From NCBI GenBank assembly GCA_963775275.1, contig CAVZII010000005.1, positions 3,968,001 to 4,032,000 on the forward strand: a stretch of 64,000 bases of DNA. Direction: 5' to 3'. The DNA comes from JANWHQ01 sp963775275. GTDB taxonomy: Bacteria > Pseudomonadota > Alphaproteobacteria > Caulobacterales > Caulobacteraceae. The notes beneath the pieces were generated by a model. It worked only from the letters and a program-made list of their open reading frames with translations, was not told the origin of the DNA and ran no database searches. Each line of letters begins with the position of its first letter. The first letter of the stretch is position 1. The translations under genes and the position numbers were made by a program. Positions 19,869 through 27,921 of the stretch are shown in pieces.

Positions 19869-20951
19869 TTATCCTGCTCCATCCGGGGAGTGCACCGGCA
19901 AGAGCACCCTGAAGACGGTGCGTCCGGGTTCTGACTCGAAATCGACCAGACCGCCGTGAGCGGCGACTAGTTTCGCAACAAGGGCGAGACCGAGGCCCGT
20001 TCCGTTGGCTTTTGAGCTGACAAACGGCTCGAACAGCTGATCGCGCAGGTGGTTTGGCACGCCCGGGCCGTTGTCCTGGATCCGCACCTCCAGCGGCGCG
20101 GACTTGGGCTGGCGGCCGTCGCCCGAGCGCAGCCTCAGGCCGTGCCGGTAGGCGGTCGAGACAATGATCTCGCCGCGGCCGTCGCCGCGGGCATGTGCGG
20201 CCTCGGCGGCGTTCTTCACGAGGTTCAGGAAGACCTGGATGAGCTGGTCCTCGTCGCCCGCGGTGGGCGGCAGGGAGGGATCATAGGCGTCCTTGAGCAC
20301 GAGCCCGTCGGCGGGGCCGTTGGCGGCCAAGGCTTTGACGCGGTCGAGCACGGCGTGGATGTTCACCGGCTGGGCCGAGACCGGCGTGTCCCAGCCGAGC
20401 TGCTCGACCCGGTCCACGAGCCTACGGATACGCTCGGTCTCGTCGACGATGAGCTCCGCAAGGGCCGCGTCCTCAGGCTTCACGCCCGACTTCAGAAGCT
20501 GGGCCGCGCCGCGGATCCCGGCGAGCGGGTTCTTGATCTCGTGGGCGAGCATGCGGCCGAGCCCGCCGATCGAACGCAGGCTCTGGGCGTCCAGCAGGCG
20601 GCGCTGGGCCGCCGATACCTGGGGACGCAGGGTCACCAGGGTCGAGCCGTCCGGCAGCGGCGAAGCGGTCACCTCGGCGTGGAACGGCGCCTGTCCGAGA
20701 ACGGCGATCTCCACATCCCGCTCGCGCGCCGGCGCGCCGGTCTCGGCGGCGCGCTGCATCAGGCGCGACACCTCCGCGCCATCGGCCAGAGCGTCCTGGA
20801 GCCGGGCGCGGGCGAGCTGCCCGAGCCCTTGCCCGAAAAGGGTTTCGGCGGCCTCATTGGCGGATCGGAGGATATCGTCGGCGCCTACGATCAGCGCTGG
20901 ATCGGCGCCCGCTTCGAAAGCGGCGGCCTTGAGGCCGTCTGAGGCCGGCAT
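19869..20951 (-). CDS. ntrB: Nitrogen sensor histidine kinase NtrB
   Basis: A 360-residue cytoplasmic sensor kinase with no membrane helices. An N-terminal PAS domain (residues about 15-120) precedes the phosphoacceptor LAHEIKNPLAGIRGAAQLL and the HATPase domain with VFLNLVKNAAEAA, QDNGPGVP and a GTGLGLALV box. In the classical pathway PII protein (GlnB/GlnK) switches NtrB between kinase and phosphatase on NtrC according to glutamine supply. It is first in the ntrBC-ntrYX run. Upstream there is no dusB, the neighbour seen in Rhizobiales; ispDF is divergent instead. Confidence 0.94.
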   Translation of the reverse strand: MPASDGLKAAAFEAGADPALIVGADDILRSANEAAETLFGQGLGQLARARLQDALADGAEVSRLMQRAAETGAPARERDVEIAVLGQAPFHAEVTASPLPDGSTLVTLRPQVSAAQRRLLDAQSLRSIGGLGRMLAHEIKNPLAGIRGAAQLLKSGVKPEDAALAELIVDETERIRRLVDRVEQLGWDTPVSAQPVNIHAVLDRVKALAANGPADGLVLKDAYDPSLPPTAGDEDQLIQVFLNLVKNAAEAAHARGDGRGEIIVSTAYRHGLRLRSGDGRQPKSAPLEVRIQDNGPGVPNHLRDQLFEPFVSSKANGTGLGLALVAKLVAAHGGLVDFESEPGRTVFRVLLPVHSPDGAG

Positions 20952-21011
20952 TTGGTGTGCCTAGAATTTAATCAACGTAATCGCCGCCTTTTTAGGCATC
21001 ATGTCGGGCAT

Positions 21012-21028
21012 TTGTCCACCCTGGACAA
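21012..21028. promoter_or_regulatory. Perfect palindrome between ntrB and ispDF, possible operator
   Basis: TTGTCCA-CCC-TGGACAA is a perfect seven-base inverted repeat with a three-base centre, in the only AT-leaning stretch between the divergent ntrB and ispDF starts. Its place fits a repressor or activator site serving either gene. The regulator is unknown, and it does not match the NtrC half-sites (GCAC/GTGC). Confidence 0.4.
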
Positions 21029-21055
21029 TCAGGCGGAGCTTTCGCAAACAGCGCC

Positions 21056-22204
21056 ATGGATTTCTGCGTCGTCATCGCGGCCGCGGGCAGCGGCAGCAGG
21101 GCCGGCCCCGGCGAGGCCAAGCAGTGGCGCCTGCTGGGCGGCAAGCCGGTCCTGCGCTGGTCGGTTGAGGCGCTGGCCGCGGCCGGCGCCAAGACCATCG
21201 TCGTGGCCGTGGCCGCCGGCGAGGAAGCCCGCACGCGCGAGGTCCTCGCCGGCGTCGAGCCGATCCAGGTCGTGCGGGGCGGCGCCACCCGCGCGGCCTC
21301 GGTGCTGGCGGGCCTGGAGGCGCTGGCGCCGGCCGCGCCCCCTGCGGTGTTGATCCACGACGCCGCCCGTCCCTTCGTCACGGCGCGGCACGTCCAGGCC
21401 CTGCTGGGGGCGCTCCAGGGCGCGGACGGCGCCGTGCCGGTGCTGGCGGTGGCCGACACCCTGAAGCGCGAGGTCGCCGGAAGGGCGCTGGCGACCGTGC
21501 CGCGGGACGGGCTGCTGCGGGTGCAGACTCCCCAGGCGTTCCGCTTCGACAAGCTGCTCGAGGCCTATCGCGCCGCCTGGACCGATGCGCAGGCGCCGAC
21601 GGACGACGCCGCCGCCCTGGAGCGCGCCGGCGGGCGGGTGGTCGCCGCGCCGGGTGATCCCATGCTGATGAAGCTGACCTATGCGGAGGATTTCGCGATG
21701 GCCGAGGCCCTGGCGGACCTGAGGCTCACGACGCGCGTCGGCCAGGGCTTCGACGCCCACCGGTTCGGGCCGGGCGACGGGGTCTGGCTCTGCGGGATCA
21801 AGATCGCGCACGACCAGGCGCTGGTCGGCCATTCGGATGCCGACGCGGGGCTGCACGCCCTGACCGACGCCCTGCTGGGCGCGATCGGCGCCGGCGACAT
21901 CGGCGACCACTTCCCGCCGTCGGACCCCAAGTGGCGCGGCGCGCCGTCGGACCAGTTCGTCCGTCATGCGCTCGGGCTGGTGCGGGCGGCCGGCGGCGAG
22001 GTGGTCAACGCGGACGTGACGCTGGTGTGCGAGGCGCCCAAGATCAAGCCGCACCGCGAGGCGATGCGCGCCAGGATCGCCGAGATCCTGGAGCTGCCCA
22101 TCGCGCGGGTCAGCGTCAAGGCGACCACCACCGAGGGCATGGGCTTTCCCGGCCGGCGCGAAGGCCTGGCCGCCCAGGCGGTCGTGGCCGTGCGCGCGCC
22201 CTGA
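21056..22204 (+). CDS. ispDF: Bifunctional IspD/IspF enzyme of isoprenoid synthesis
   Basis: A fused 382-residue enzyme of the MEP pathway. The N-terminal IspD half (about 1-225) transfers CMP onto 2-C-methyl-D-erythritol 4-phosphate; it has AAAGSGSRAGPGEAKQW and HDAARPFV. The C-terminal IspF half (from about 226) closes the 2,4-cyclodiphosphate and has GQGFDAHRFGPGD, GHSDADAGLHALTDALLGA and DIGDHFPPSD with its metal ligands. IspE is not nearby. This fusion is common in alphaproteobacteria. pncC follows 11 bases later, so the two probably share a message. Confidence 0.95.
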   Translation: MDFCVVIAAAGSGSRAGPGEAKQWRLLGGKPVLRWSVEALAAAGAKTIVVAVAAGEEARTREVLAGVEPIQVVRGGATRAASVLAGLEALAPAAPPAVLIHDAARPFVTARHVQALLGALQGADGAVPVLAVADTLKREVAGRALATVPRDGLLRVQTPQAFRFDKLLEAYRAAWTDAQAPTDDAAALERAGGRVVAAPGDPMLMKLTYAEDFAMAEALADLRLTTRVGQGFDAHRFGPGDGVWLCGIKIAHDQALVGHSDADAGLHALTDALLGAIGAGDIGDHFPPSDPKWRGAPSDQFVRHALGLVRAAGGEVVNADVTLVCEAPKIKPHREAMRARIAEILELPIARVSVKATTTEGMGFPGRREGLAAQAVVAVRAP

Positions 22205-22215
22205 CGACGCCCGGG

Positions 22216-22710
22216 ATGAGCTTCCCGCAGGACATCCTGGAAAGCGCCGAACGGGTGCTGGAGCTGGCCCGGGCGAAGGGCCTGAGGATCGCCACGGCCG
22301 AGAGCTGCACCGGCGGGCTCGTCGCCGGCGCCCTGACCGCCATCGCCGGCTCGTCGGACGTGGTGGAAGGCGGGATCGTGAGCTACTCCAACGCCGTGAA
22401 GCAGAACCTGCTGGGAGTGGACGGCGGCTTGCTCGAGCAGCATGGCGCGGTCTCCGAGCCCGTGGCGCGAGCCATGGCCGAGGGCGCGCTGGAACGGCTC
22501 GGCGCGGGCCTGGCCGTGGCGGTCACCGGCGTGGCCGGTCCCGGAGGCGGCAGGCCCGGCAAGCCCGTCGGACTGGTCCACTTCGCCCTGGCCGCGCGCG
22601 GCCGGCCGACCGCGCACCGGGCCGAGCGCTTCGGCGACATCGGCCGCGAGCAAGTGCGCCTGGCGTCCGTCAAGACGGCGCTCGAAATGATGCTGGCCGC
22701 CCTCGCATGA
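22216..22710 (+). CDS. pncC: CinA-family nicotinamide-nucleotide amidohydrolase PncC
   Basis: A 164-residue stand-alone CinA C-terminal domain. It hydrolyses NMN to NaMN and ammonia, recycling pyridine nucleotides. Characteristic segments are TAESCTGGLVAGALT, GGIVSYSNAVKQNLLGV, AVTGVAGPGGGRPGKPVGLV and the final helix. The frame is open upstream to 21931 inside ispDF, but homology and the ATG at 22216 set the start. It overlaps the following gene by four bases (ATGA). Confidence 0.9.
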   Translation: MSFPQDILESAERVLELARAKGLRIATAESCTGGLVAGALTAIAGSSDVVEGGIVSYSNAVKQNLLGVDGGLLEQHGAVSEPVARAMAEGALERLGAGLAVAVTGVAGPGGGRPGKPVGLVHFALAARGRPTAHRAERFGDIGREQVRLASVKTALEMMLAALA

Positions 22711-23855
22711 GGCAGGCCGTCGCCGAGCCGACCCGGCCGGCCCTGCCCCGCCGCGCCTGGGACGCGGCCCAGGCGCGGCGGGCGGAGCTGCGTCACGCCG
22801 CGCGGGTCTCGGTGGCCGTGGGCGCCGCCTTCGCGGTCGGCGCGATCCTCCACCTGCCCCAGGCCTATTGGGCGGTGTTCACTGCGGTGATCGTGGTCCA
22901 GACCTCGATCGGAGGGACGATCACGGCCTCGCTGGAGCGCCTGCTCGGCACCCTCGTCGGCGGCGTGGTCGGCGTGGCCGGCGCCTACGTGCGGGCCAGG
23001 ACCGTGGTCGAGGAGGGACTGGTGCTCTCTGCGGCGATCGCGCTGCTCGCCTTCGCCGCCGCCCTTCGCCCGGGCCTGAAGGTGGCGCCGATCACCGCCG
23101 CGATCGTGCTCGTAGGCGGGACGGCCAGCCAGCTCGACCCCCTGATGGCGGCCATGTGGCGGGTGATCGAGATCCTGATCGGCAGCGCCATCGGCTTCTT
23201 CGCCACGCTCCTGGTGTTCCCGGCCCGGGCGCGCGGGACCGTTGTGGAGCGCGCCGCCGCGACCATGGGCCAGCTTGGCGAGATCCTGGGGCTCTATGCC
23301 CGGCGGCTTCGCGGCGGATCCGACGCGCAGGCGGTGGAGACGGCCCTGCAGACCAGCCGCAAGTCCCTGGCCCTGGTCGAGCAGGCGCTCGGCGAAGCCG
23401 ACCGGGAGCTGGCCTCCGGGCTCGGCGGGGCCTTCGTGCCGGAGGGGCTGCTCAGGAGTCTCTGGCGGGTGCGCAACGACGGGACGATGGTCGGCCGCGC
23501 GCTGATGGAGCCCCTTCCCCAGCCCATCGCGGACACGATCGCCCCCTGCGCGGCCGCCCTGCTGGACGCCGTGGCGGCCGAGCTCGGAGCCTGCGCCTCC
23601 GCCATCCTGGCGGGCCGGGCCGTTACGGGCGACCGCCTGACCGCGCCGCGGGCGGCGTTCGAACTGGGAGTCGAGCAGGTGCGCACGGCGCGCCTGACCT
23701 CGGGGATGACCTTCGAGGCGGCCGCGCGGGTGTTCGCCCTGGTCTTCGCCCTGGAGGATCTGCTGTCCAACCTCGCCGACCTGGTCGACCGCATCGGCGA
23801 GATGGCCGCCGCCCCGATCGCGGTCTCAGGCGCGGGCGGCAGGCCCGGCGGCTGA
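22707..23855 (+). CDS. FUSC-family inner-membrane protein
   Basis: A 382-residue protein of the FUSC/aromatic-acid-exporter type. The N-terminal half carries about six hydrophobic helices, beginning VSVAVGAAFAVGAIL and including QAYWAVFTAVIVVQTS, which is typical of the family. The C-terminal half is soluble and helical. Relatives (AaeB, YccS) export aromatic acids or have unknown roles. Translation is coupled to pncC by an ATGA overlap. Its last 30 bases overlap the end of the convergent COQ10-type gene. Confidence 0.8.
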   Translation: MRQAVAEPTRPALPRRAWDAAQARRAELRHAARVSVAVGAAFAVGAILHLPQAYWAVFTAVIVVQTSIGGTITASLERLLGTLVGGVVGVAGAYVRARTVVEEGLVLSAAIALLAFAAALRPGLKVAPITAAIVLVGGTASQLDPLMAAMWRVIEILIGSAIGFFATLLVFPARARGTVVERAAATMGQLGEILGLYARRLRGGSDAQAVETALQTSRKSLALVEQALGEADRELASGLGGAFVPEGLLRSLWRVRNDGTMVGRALMEPLPQPIADTIAPCAAALLDAVAAELGACASAILAGRAVTGDRLTAPRAAFELGVEQVRTARLTSGMTFEAAARVFALVFALEDLLSNLADLVDRIGEMAAAPIAVSGAGGRPGG

Positions 23856-24341
23856 ACCGGGCTCGGCCTCCTGCTCGGACCGGGCGCGGGCCGGGCCGCC
23901 ATAAAGGGTGCGCGCGCGTCCCTCGAAACAGGCGATCAGGCGGTCCGCGGCGCGGCGAAGGTTGGCCGCCAGGATCGCGTCCAGGACCCGCGACTTGAAC
24001 TCGAAGTCGATCTCGAACTCGATCCTGGTCCCGTCCTCGGACGGGGTGAACGTCCAGCGGTTGCGAAGCTTGCGGAAGGGGCCGTAGAGCAGGTCGACAT
24101 CGATGACGCGCCGTCCGGAATCCATCCGAACGCGCGTGGCGAACGTCTCGCGCACGAAGGCGAACCCGACCTTGGCCTCGGCGTCGAGCGAGTCCACCCC
24201 GGGCTCGACCTCGCGGCGGTTCCATACCCGCATCGTCCCCACCCACGGCAGGAACTTCGGATAGGACTCCACGTCGGCGACGAGCGCGAAGAGCTCCTCG
24301 GGCCGATAGGGCAGATGCCGGGTGACGCGGGTGGAGTGCAA
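23826..24341 (-). CDS. RatA/COQ10-type SRPBCC protein
   Basis: A 171-residue START-like lipid-binding protein. It shows the family pattern of RHLPYRPEELFALVADVESYPKFLPW near the start (residues 8-33) and GPFRKLRNRWTF in the middle. Yeast Coq10 binds ubiquinone and E. coli RatA was described as affecting ribosome assembly. In alphaproteobacteria a role in quinone metabolism is more likely; this is family knowledge, not visible in the sequence. The last 25 residues are a variable Ala/Glu/Arg tail. The gene begins four bases after lipA ends, suggesting one operon. Confidence 0.85.
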   Translation of the reverse strand: MHSTRVTRHLPYRPEELFALVADVESYPKFLPWVGTMRVWNRREVEPGVDSLDAEAKVGFAFVRETFATRVRMDSGRRVIDVDLLYGPFRKLRNRWTFTPSEDGTRIEFEIDFEFKSRVLDAILAANLRRAADRLIACFEGRARTLYGGPARARSEQEAEPGSAAGPAARA

Positions 24342-24345
24342 GGGC

Positions 24346-25317
24346 TCAGCCGGCCGCCGGACGCTGGGCGCCGAGCGTCTGTCGCGCGGCCTTCAGCCGG
24401 GCGAAATCCTCGCCGGCGTGATGCGAGGAGCGGGTCAGGGGGCTCGCGGAGACCATCAGGAAGCCCTTGGCGCGGGCGATGACCTCCAGCGCCTTGAACT
24501 CGTCGGGCGTGACGAAGCGGTCGATCGGCGCGTGCTTGCGGGTGGGCTGCAGGTACTGGCCGATGGTGATGAAATCGACCCCGGCCGAGCGCATGTCGTC
24601 CATGACCTGCATCACCTCCGCCTTGGTCTCGCCGAGGCCTACCATGAGCCCGGACTTGGTGAACTGGGCAGGCTGGCGCTCCTTGACCCGCTCGAGCAGG
24701 CGAAGGGAATGGTAGTAGCGCGCACCCGGACGGACGGAGAGGTAGAGCCGCGGCACGGTCTCGAGGTTGTGGTTGAACACGTCCGGGGCCGAATCGATCA
24801 CCACCTCGGCCGCGCCCGGCTTGCGCAGGAAGTCGGGGGTCAGGATCTCGATGGTCGTCCCCGGCGCCGCCTTGCGGATGGCGCGCACGGCGGCCGCGAA
24901 ATGCTCCGCCCCGCCGTCGGCCAGGTCGTCGCGATCGACCGAGGTCACCACCACGTGCTTCAGGCCCATCTTGGCGGTCGCGTCGGCCACGCGCTCGGGC
25001 TCGGACGGGTCGAGCGGCTCGGGCAGGCCGGTGCGCACGTTGCAGAAGGCGCAGGCGCGCGTGCAGGTCTCGCCCATGATCATGAAGGTGGCGTGGCGCA
25101 CCGACCAGCACTCGCCGATGTTCGGGCAGGCCGCCTCCTCGCAGACCGTGACCAGGCCGTGGCCGCGCACGATGTCGCGGGTCTCGAGATAGCCTGCCGA
25201 GCCCGGCGCGCGCACGCGCAGCCACTCGGGCTTGCGCGGCGTCGGCGAATCGGGACGCGCCTGCTTCTCCGGATGGCGCGCCGCGCGGCGGGCGGCCTGA
25301 TCGATCACGGTGACCAT
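24346..25317 (-). CDS. lipA: Lipoyl synthase
   Basis: A 323-residue radical-SAM enzyme that inserts two sulfurs into octanoyl groups on the E2 and H proteins. Both iron-sulfur sites are present: the auxiliary cluster cysteines in CEEAACPNIGECW and the radical-SAM CxxxCxxC in CTRACAFCNVRTG. SSHHAGED near the C-terminus carries the conserved serine that ligates the auxiliary cluster. The start at 25317 gives a normal length. It is followed on the same strand by the RatA/COQ10-type gene. Confidence 0.96.
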   Translation of the reverse strand: MVTVIDQAARRAARHPEKQARPDSPTPRKPEWLRVRAPGSAGYLETRDIVRGHGLVTVCEEAACPNIGECWSVRHATFMIMGETCTRACAFCNVRTGLPEPLDPSEPERVADATAKMGLKHVVVTSVDRDDLADGGAEHFAAAVRAIRKAAPGTTIEILTPDFLRKPGAAEVVIDSAPDVFNHNLETVPRLYLSVRPGARYYHSLRLLERVKERQPAQFTKSGLMVGLGETKAEVMQVMDDMRSAGVDFITIGQYLQPTRKHAPIDRFVTPDEFKALEVIARAKGFLMVSASPLTRSSHHAGEDFARLKAARQTLGAQRPAAG

Positions 25318-25335
25318 GGCGCCTAGATCGGCCGT

Positions 25336-25370
25336 CCGACCGGATTGATCAAGTCAGGCCGTCCGGTCGG
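25336..25370. repeat. Nine-base inverted repeat across the MFS stop codon
   Basis: CCGACCGGA at 25336-25344 pairs perfectly with TCCGGTCGG at 25362-25370 over a 17-base spacer that includes the stop of the MFS gene. It could help end transcription of the MFS gene before lipA, but no T-run follows. Confidence 0.35.
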
Positions 25371-26817
25371 GCGCCCAGGACAGGGGCGGCGCCACCTCCT
25401 CCAGCGGCCGGCGCTCGGCCCGGACGCCCAGCAGCAGCGCGACGAGCGCGGCGACCAGCATCAAGGCGCCGCCGAAGAGGTAGCCCATCAGGATGCTCGT
25501 CCGCGAGCCCGAGCCGATCAGGGCGCCGAAGATGGCGGGCGCGGGCCCGCCGCCGACGCCCGTGCCGACGGCATAGAACAGGGCGATGCACATCGCCCGA
25601 GTCTCCAGCGGGAAGCATTCCCCGACTGTGAGATAGGCCGCGCTCGCCGCCGCCGAGGCGAAGAAGAAGATCACGGTCCAGGCGATGGTCTGGGAGACCG
25701 CGTCCAGCTGGCCCTGCTGGAAGAGCCAGCCGGTCAGCGCCAGCAGGACCCCGGCGAGGGCATAGGTGGAGCTGATCATGACGCGCCGGCCCCAATGGTC
25801 GAACAGCCGTCCGAGCAGGAGCGGACCCAGGAAATTGCCGAGGGCGAAGGGAAGCAGGAACCAGCCCACCGATCCCGCGCCGACCCCGTAGAACCTCGTG
25901 AGGATCAGGGCGTAGGTGAAGAAGATGGCGTTGTAGCAGAAGGCCTGGGTGCCCATCAGGGTGAGCCCGAGCACGGCCCGCTTGGGATAGCGCACGAAGA
26001 GGGTGTGACCGATCTCCACGAAGCTGGTGCGCCGGCGCGGCGTCAGGGTGATGCAGCCGGTCTCGCCCGCAAGCACATGCTCGCCGTGCTGGGCCGCGAC
26101 GCCCGCCTCGATCCCCGCGACGATCTCCTCGGCCTCTGCCGGCCGGCCGTGGGTCATCAGCCAGCGCGGGCTCTCGGGCAGGAACCGGCGCACGAAGATC
26201 ACGACCAGAGCGAGGACCCCGCCGATCAGGAAGGCGAGCCGCCAGCCGGCCCAGACTGGAAACAGATGCTCGTCCAGCAGCACCACCGAGCCCAGGGCCG
26301 CCAGCGCGGCGCCGACCCAGTAGCTGCCGTTGATGACGAGGTCGGTGTAGCCGCGCCTGCGCGCGGGGATCAGCTCCTGGATCGCCGAGTTCACCGCCGC
26401 GCACTCCCCGCCGATCCCCGCGCCGGTGAAGAAGCGGAAGAGGATGAAGGACCAGAAATTCCAGGAGAATCCGGTCAGGACAGTGGCCGCGAAGTAGAGG
26501 CCGACGGTGACGGTGAACAGGCGCTTGCGGCCCAGGCTGTCGGTCAGCCGCCCGAAGACCAGCGCCCCCAGGACCGCGCCTATCAGGTAGACGCTGCCCG
26601 CCAGGCCGATCTCGGCGTCCGTCAGGCCGAGCGCGCGCGGGTCCTTGATCACGCCAGACATCGAGCTGACCAGCGTCACCTCGAGCCCATCCAGGATCCA
26701 GGTGACCCCCAGCGCGGCCACCACCAGCCAGTGGAAGCGGCTCCAGGGCAAACGGTCCAGCCGCGCCGGCACGTTCGTGGTGAACGCCTCTGGCGTTTCA
26801 GGCAAAGCCGATGTCAT
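25354..26817 (-). CDS. MFS transporter, sugar-porter/NiaP-like
   Basis: A 487-residue transporter with about twelve helices. Family signatures are GRLTDSLGRKRLF between helices 2 and 3, the substrate-region RFFTGAGIGGE, and PESPRWL after helix 6. This is the pattern of the sugar-porter branch that includes aromatic-acid, niacin and metabolite:proton symporters. The substrate cannot be told. The stop lies inside an inverted repeat, and the start is divergent from the lipoprotein gene with fewer than 40 bases between them, so both promoters must be compact or overlapping. Confidence 0.85.
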   Translation of the reverse strand: MTSALPETPEAFTTNVPARLDRLPWSRFHWLVVAALGVTWILDGLEVTLVSSMSGVIKDPRALGLTDAEIGLAGSVYLIGAVLGALVFGRLTDSLGRKRLFTVTVGLYFAATVLTGFSWNFWSFILFRFFTGAGIGGECAAVNSAIQELIPARRRGYTDLVINGSYWVGAALAALGSVVLLDEHLFPVWAGWRLAFLIGGVLALVVIFVRRFLPESPRWLMTHGRPAEAEEIVAGIEAGVAAQHGEHVLAGETGCITLTPRRRTSFVEIGHTLFVRYPKRAVLGLTLMGTQAFCYNAIFFTYALILTRFYGVGAGSVGWFLLPFALGNFLGPLLLGRLFDHWGRRVMISSTYALAGVLLALTGWLFQQGQLDAVSQTIAWTVIFFFASAAASAAYLTVGECFPLETRAMCIALFYAVGTGVGGGPAPAIFGALIGSGSRTSILMGYLFGGALMLVAALVALLLGVRAERRPLEEVAPPLSWAPDRTA

Positions 26818-26853
26818 CTCGTCCTTCGAGCTTCACCTTAGGCAACTCCCACC

Positions 26854-27921
26854 ATCCGTCCTCGTTCCCGAGCTCCCGTTACGGCTCCCCGACTGGCCCT
26901 GGCCGCCGCGGGGATCCTCCTCGCGCTGGCGGGCTGCCGACGCGAGGACGCGCGCGCGCCCTTCACCGGCAGCCGCATTCCGCCGGGGCTGCAGCCCCGC
27001 TTCTATCCGCCCGGGGGATGGGCCTGGGGCCTGATCCAGCCGGCCAAGGCGCCGGCCGCGCGCTACGGCGTGTCGTCGCCGCCCGGTCGGCCGCGCGCGG
27101 ACGTGCTCATCCTGCCATCTTATGGCGAGCCGGCCGAATCCTGGTTCGAGACCGCCGCCGACCTCAACACCCTGGGCTATGTGGTCTGGGTGCTGGAGCC
27201 GATCGGCCAGGGCGGCTCGGGCCGCTGGACCCTGCCGCGCGACCTCGGCCACGCGCCGGGCTTCGGGGCGGACGTCGCGGCCACCCGGCAGATGGCCGCC
27301 CAGGTCATCCGCCGGCGCCCGCTCTACCTGATCGCCTCGCGCTCGAGCGCGCCGGCGGCTCTGGAGGCTCTGGCCGGCGGCCTGAAGGCGGACGGCGTGA
27401 TCCTGTCGGCGCCGACGCTGGGGACCGCCCCGCCGCCCGCCACGCCCGAGCTCGTCATGTCCATGGGCCTGGCGCGGCTGCGCGCCCCGGGCGAGCGGGG
27501 ATGGTCGCGCCAGGGCCCCGACGACCTCGAGCTCGGCCTCACCCATGACGGCGCCCGCGGCCGCGTGCGCCTGGCCTGGCAGACCGCCAACCCCGACCTT
27601 CGCATGGGCGGACCGTCCTGGGGCTGGCGCCGGGCTTTCGCCGCCTTCGCCGCCAAGGCGGCGGCCGAGCCGCCCGCGAAGCTGGGCCCCAAGATGCTGA
27701 TCCTCCAGCCCGGTCCGACGCCCCGGGGCGTGCAGGCGCTTTGCGTCCGCCTGAAGGGTCGCTGCCGCGTCGTGGCATTCGCCGGCGCCGGCGCGGCGCT
27801 GCAGGAAGAGGCCGACCCTCACCGCCGCGAGTGGCTGGGCGCCATCGAGGGGTTCATCGAGGCGGACATCGCGCGCTTTCCGCTGCCTCCGCCGCGCGCT
27901 AGGCTCGCGACGGAGGGGTAG
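26854..27921 (+). CDS. Lipoprotein of the lysophospholipase-like alpha/beta hydrolase fold, triad eroded
   Basis: About 355 residues. In-frame translation from 26881 reads as a lipoprotein signal, LALAAAGILLALAGC, with the lipobox LAGC, followed by a domain like PldB lysophospholipases (DVLILPSYGEPAES, LEPIGQGGSGRW). No ATG, GTG or TTG exists in this frame between the stop at 26839 and the lipobox; the first is GTG at 27070, which would remove the signal. The ATC at 26854 is a placeholder start. The nucleophile elbow GHSMG is replaced by SRSSA, and the expected catalytic His region reads FAGAGAALQEE with no His. It may be a binding protein and not an enzyme. Its stop overlaps the next gene's GTG. 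Confidence 0.6.
   Translation: MRPRSRAPVTAPRLALAAAGILLALAGCRREDARAPFTGSRIPPGLQPRFYPPGGWAWGLIQPAKAPAARYGVSSPPGRPRADVLILPSYGEPAESWFETAADLNTLGYVVWVLEPIGQGGSGRWTLPRDLGHAPGFGADVAATRQMAAQVIRRRPLYLIASRSSAPAALEALAGGLKADGVILSAPTLGTAPPPATPELVMSMGLARLRAPGERGWSRQGPDDLELGLTHDGARGRVRLAWQTANPDLRMGGPSWGWRRAFAAFAAKAAAEPPAKLGPKMLILQPGPTPRGVQALCVRLKGRCRVVAFAGAGAALQEEADPHRREWLGAIEGFIEADIARFPLPPPRARLATEG

Noticed and set aside
25336..25370. Mobile-element end at the MFS-lipA junction
   Set aside because: The nine-base inverted repeat has no partner copy or target duplication; it is better seen as a hairpin.
26811..27548. Long plus-strand frame overlapping the lipoprotein gene
   Set aside because: Its composition is that of a shifted GC-rich frame, and the lipobox and hydrolase homology are in another frame.
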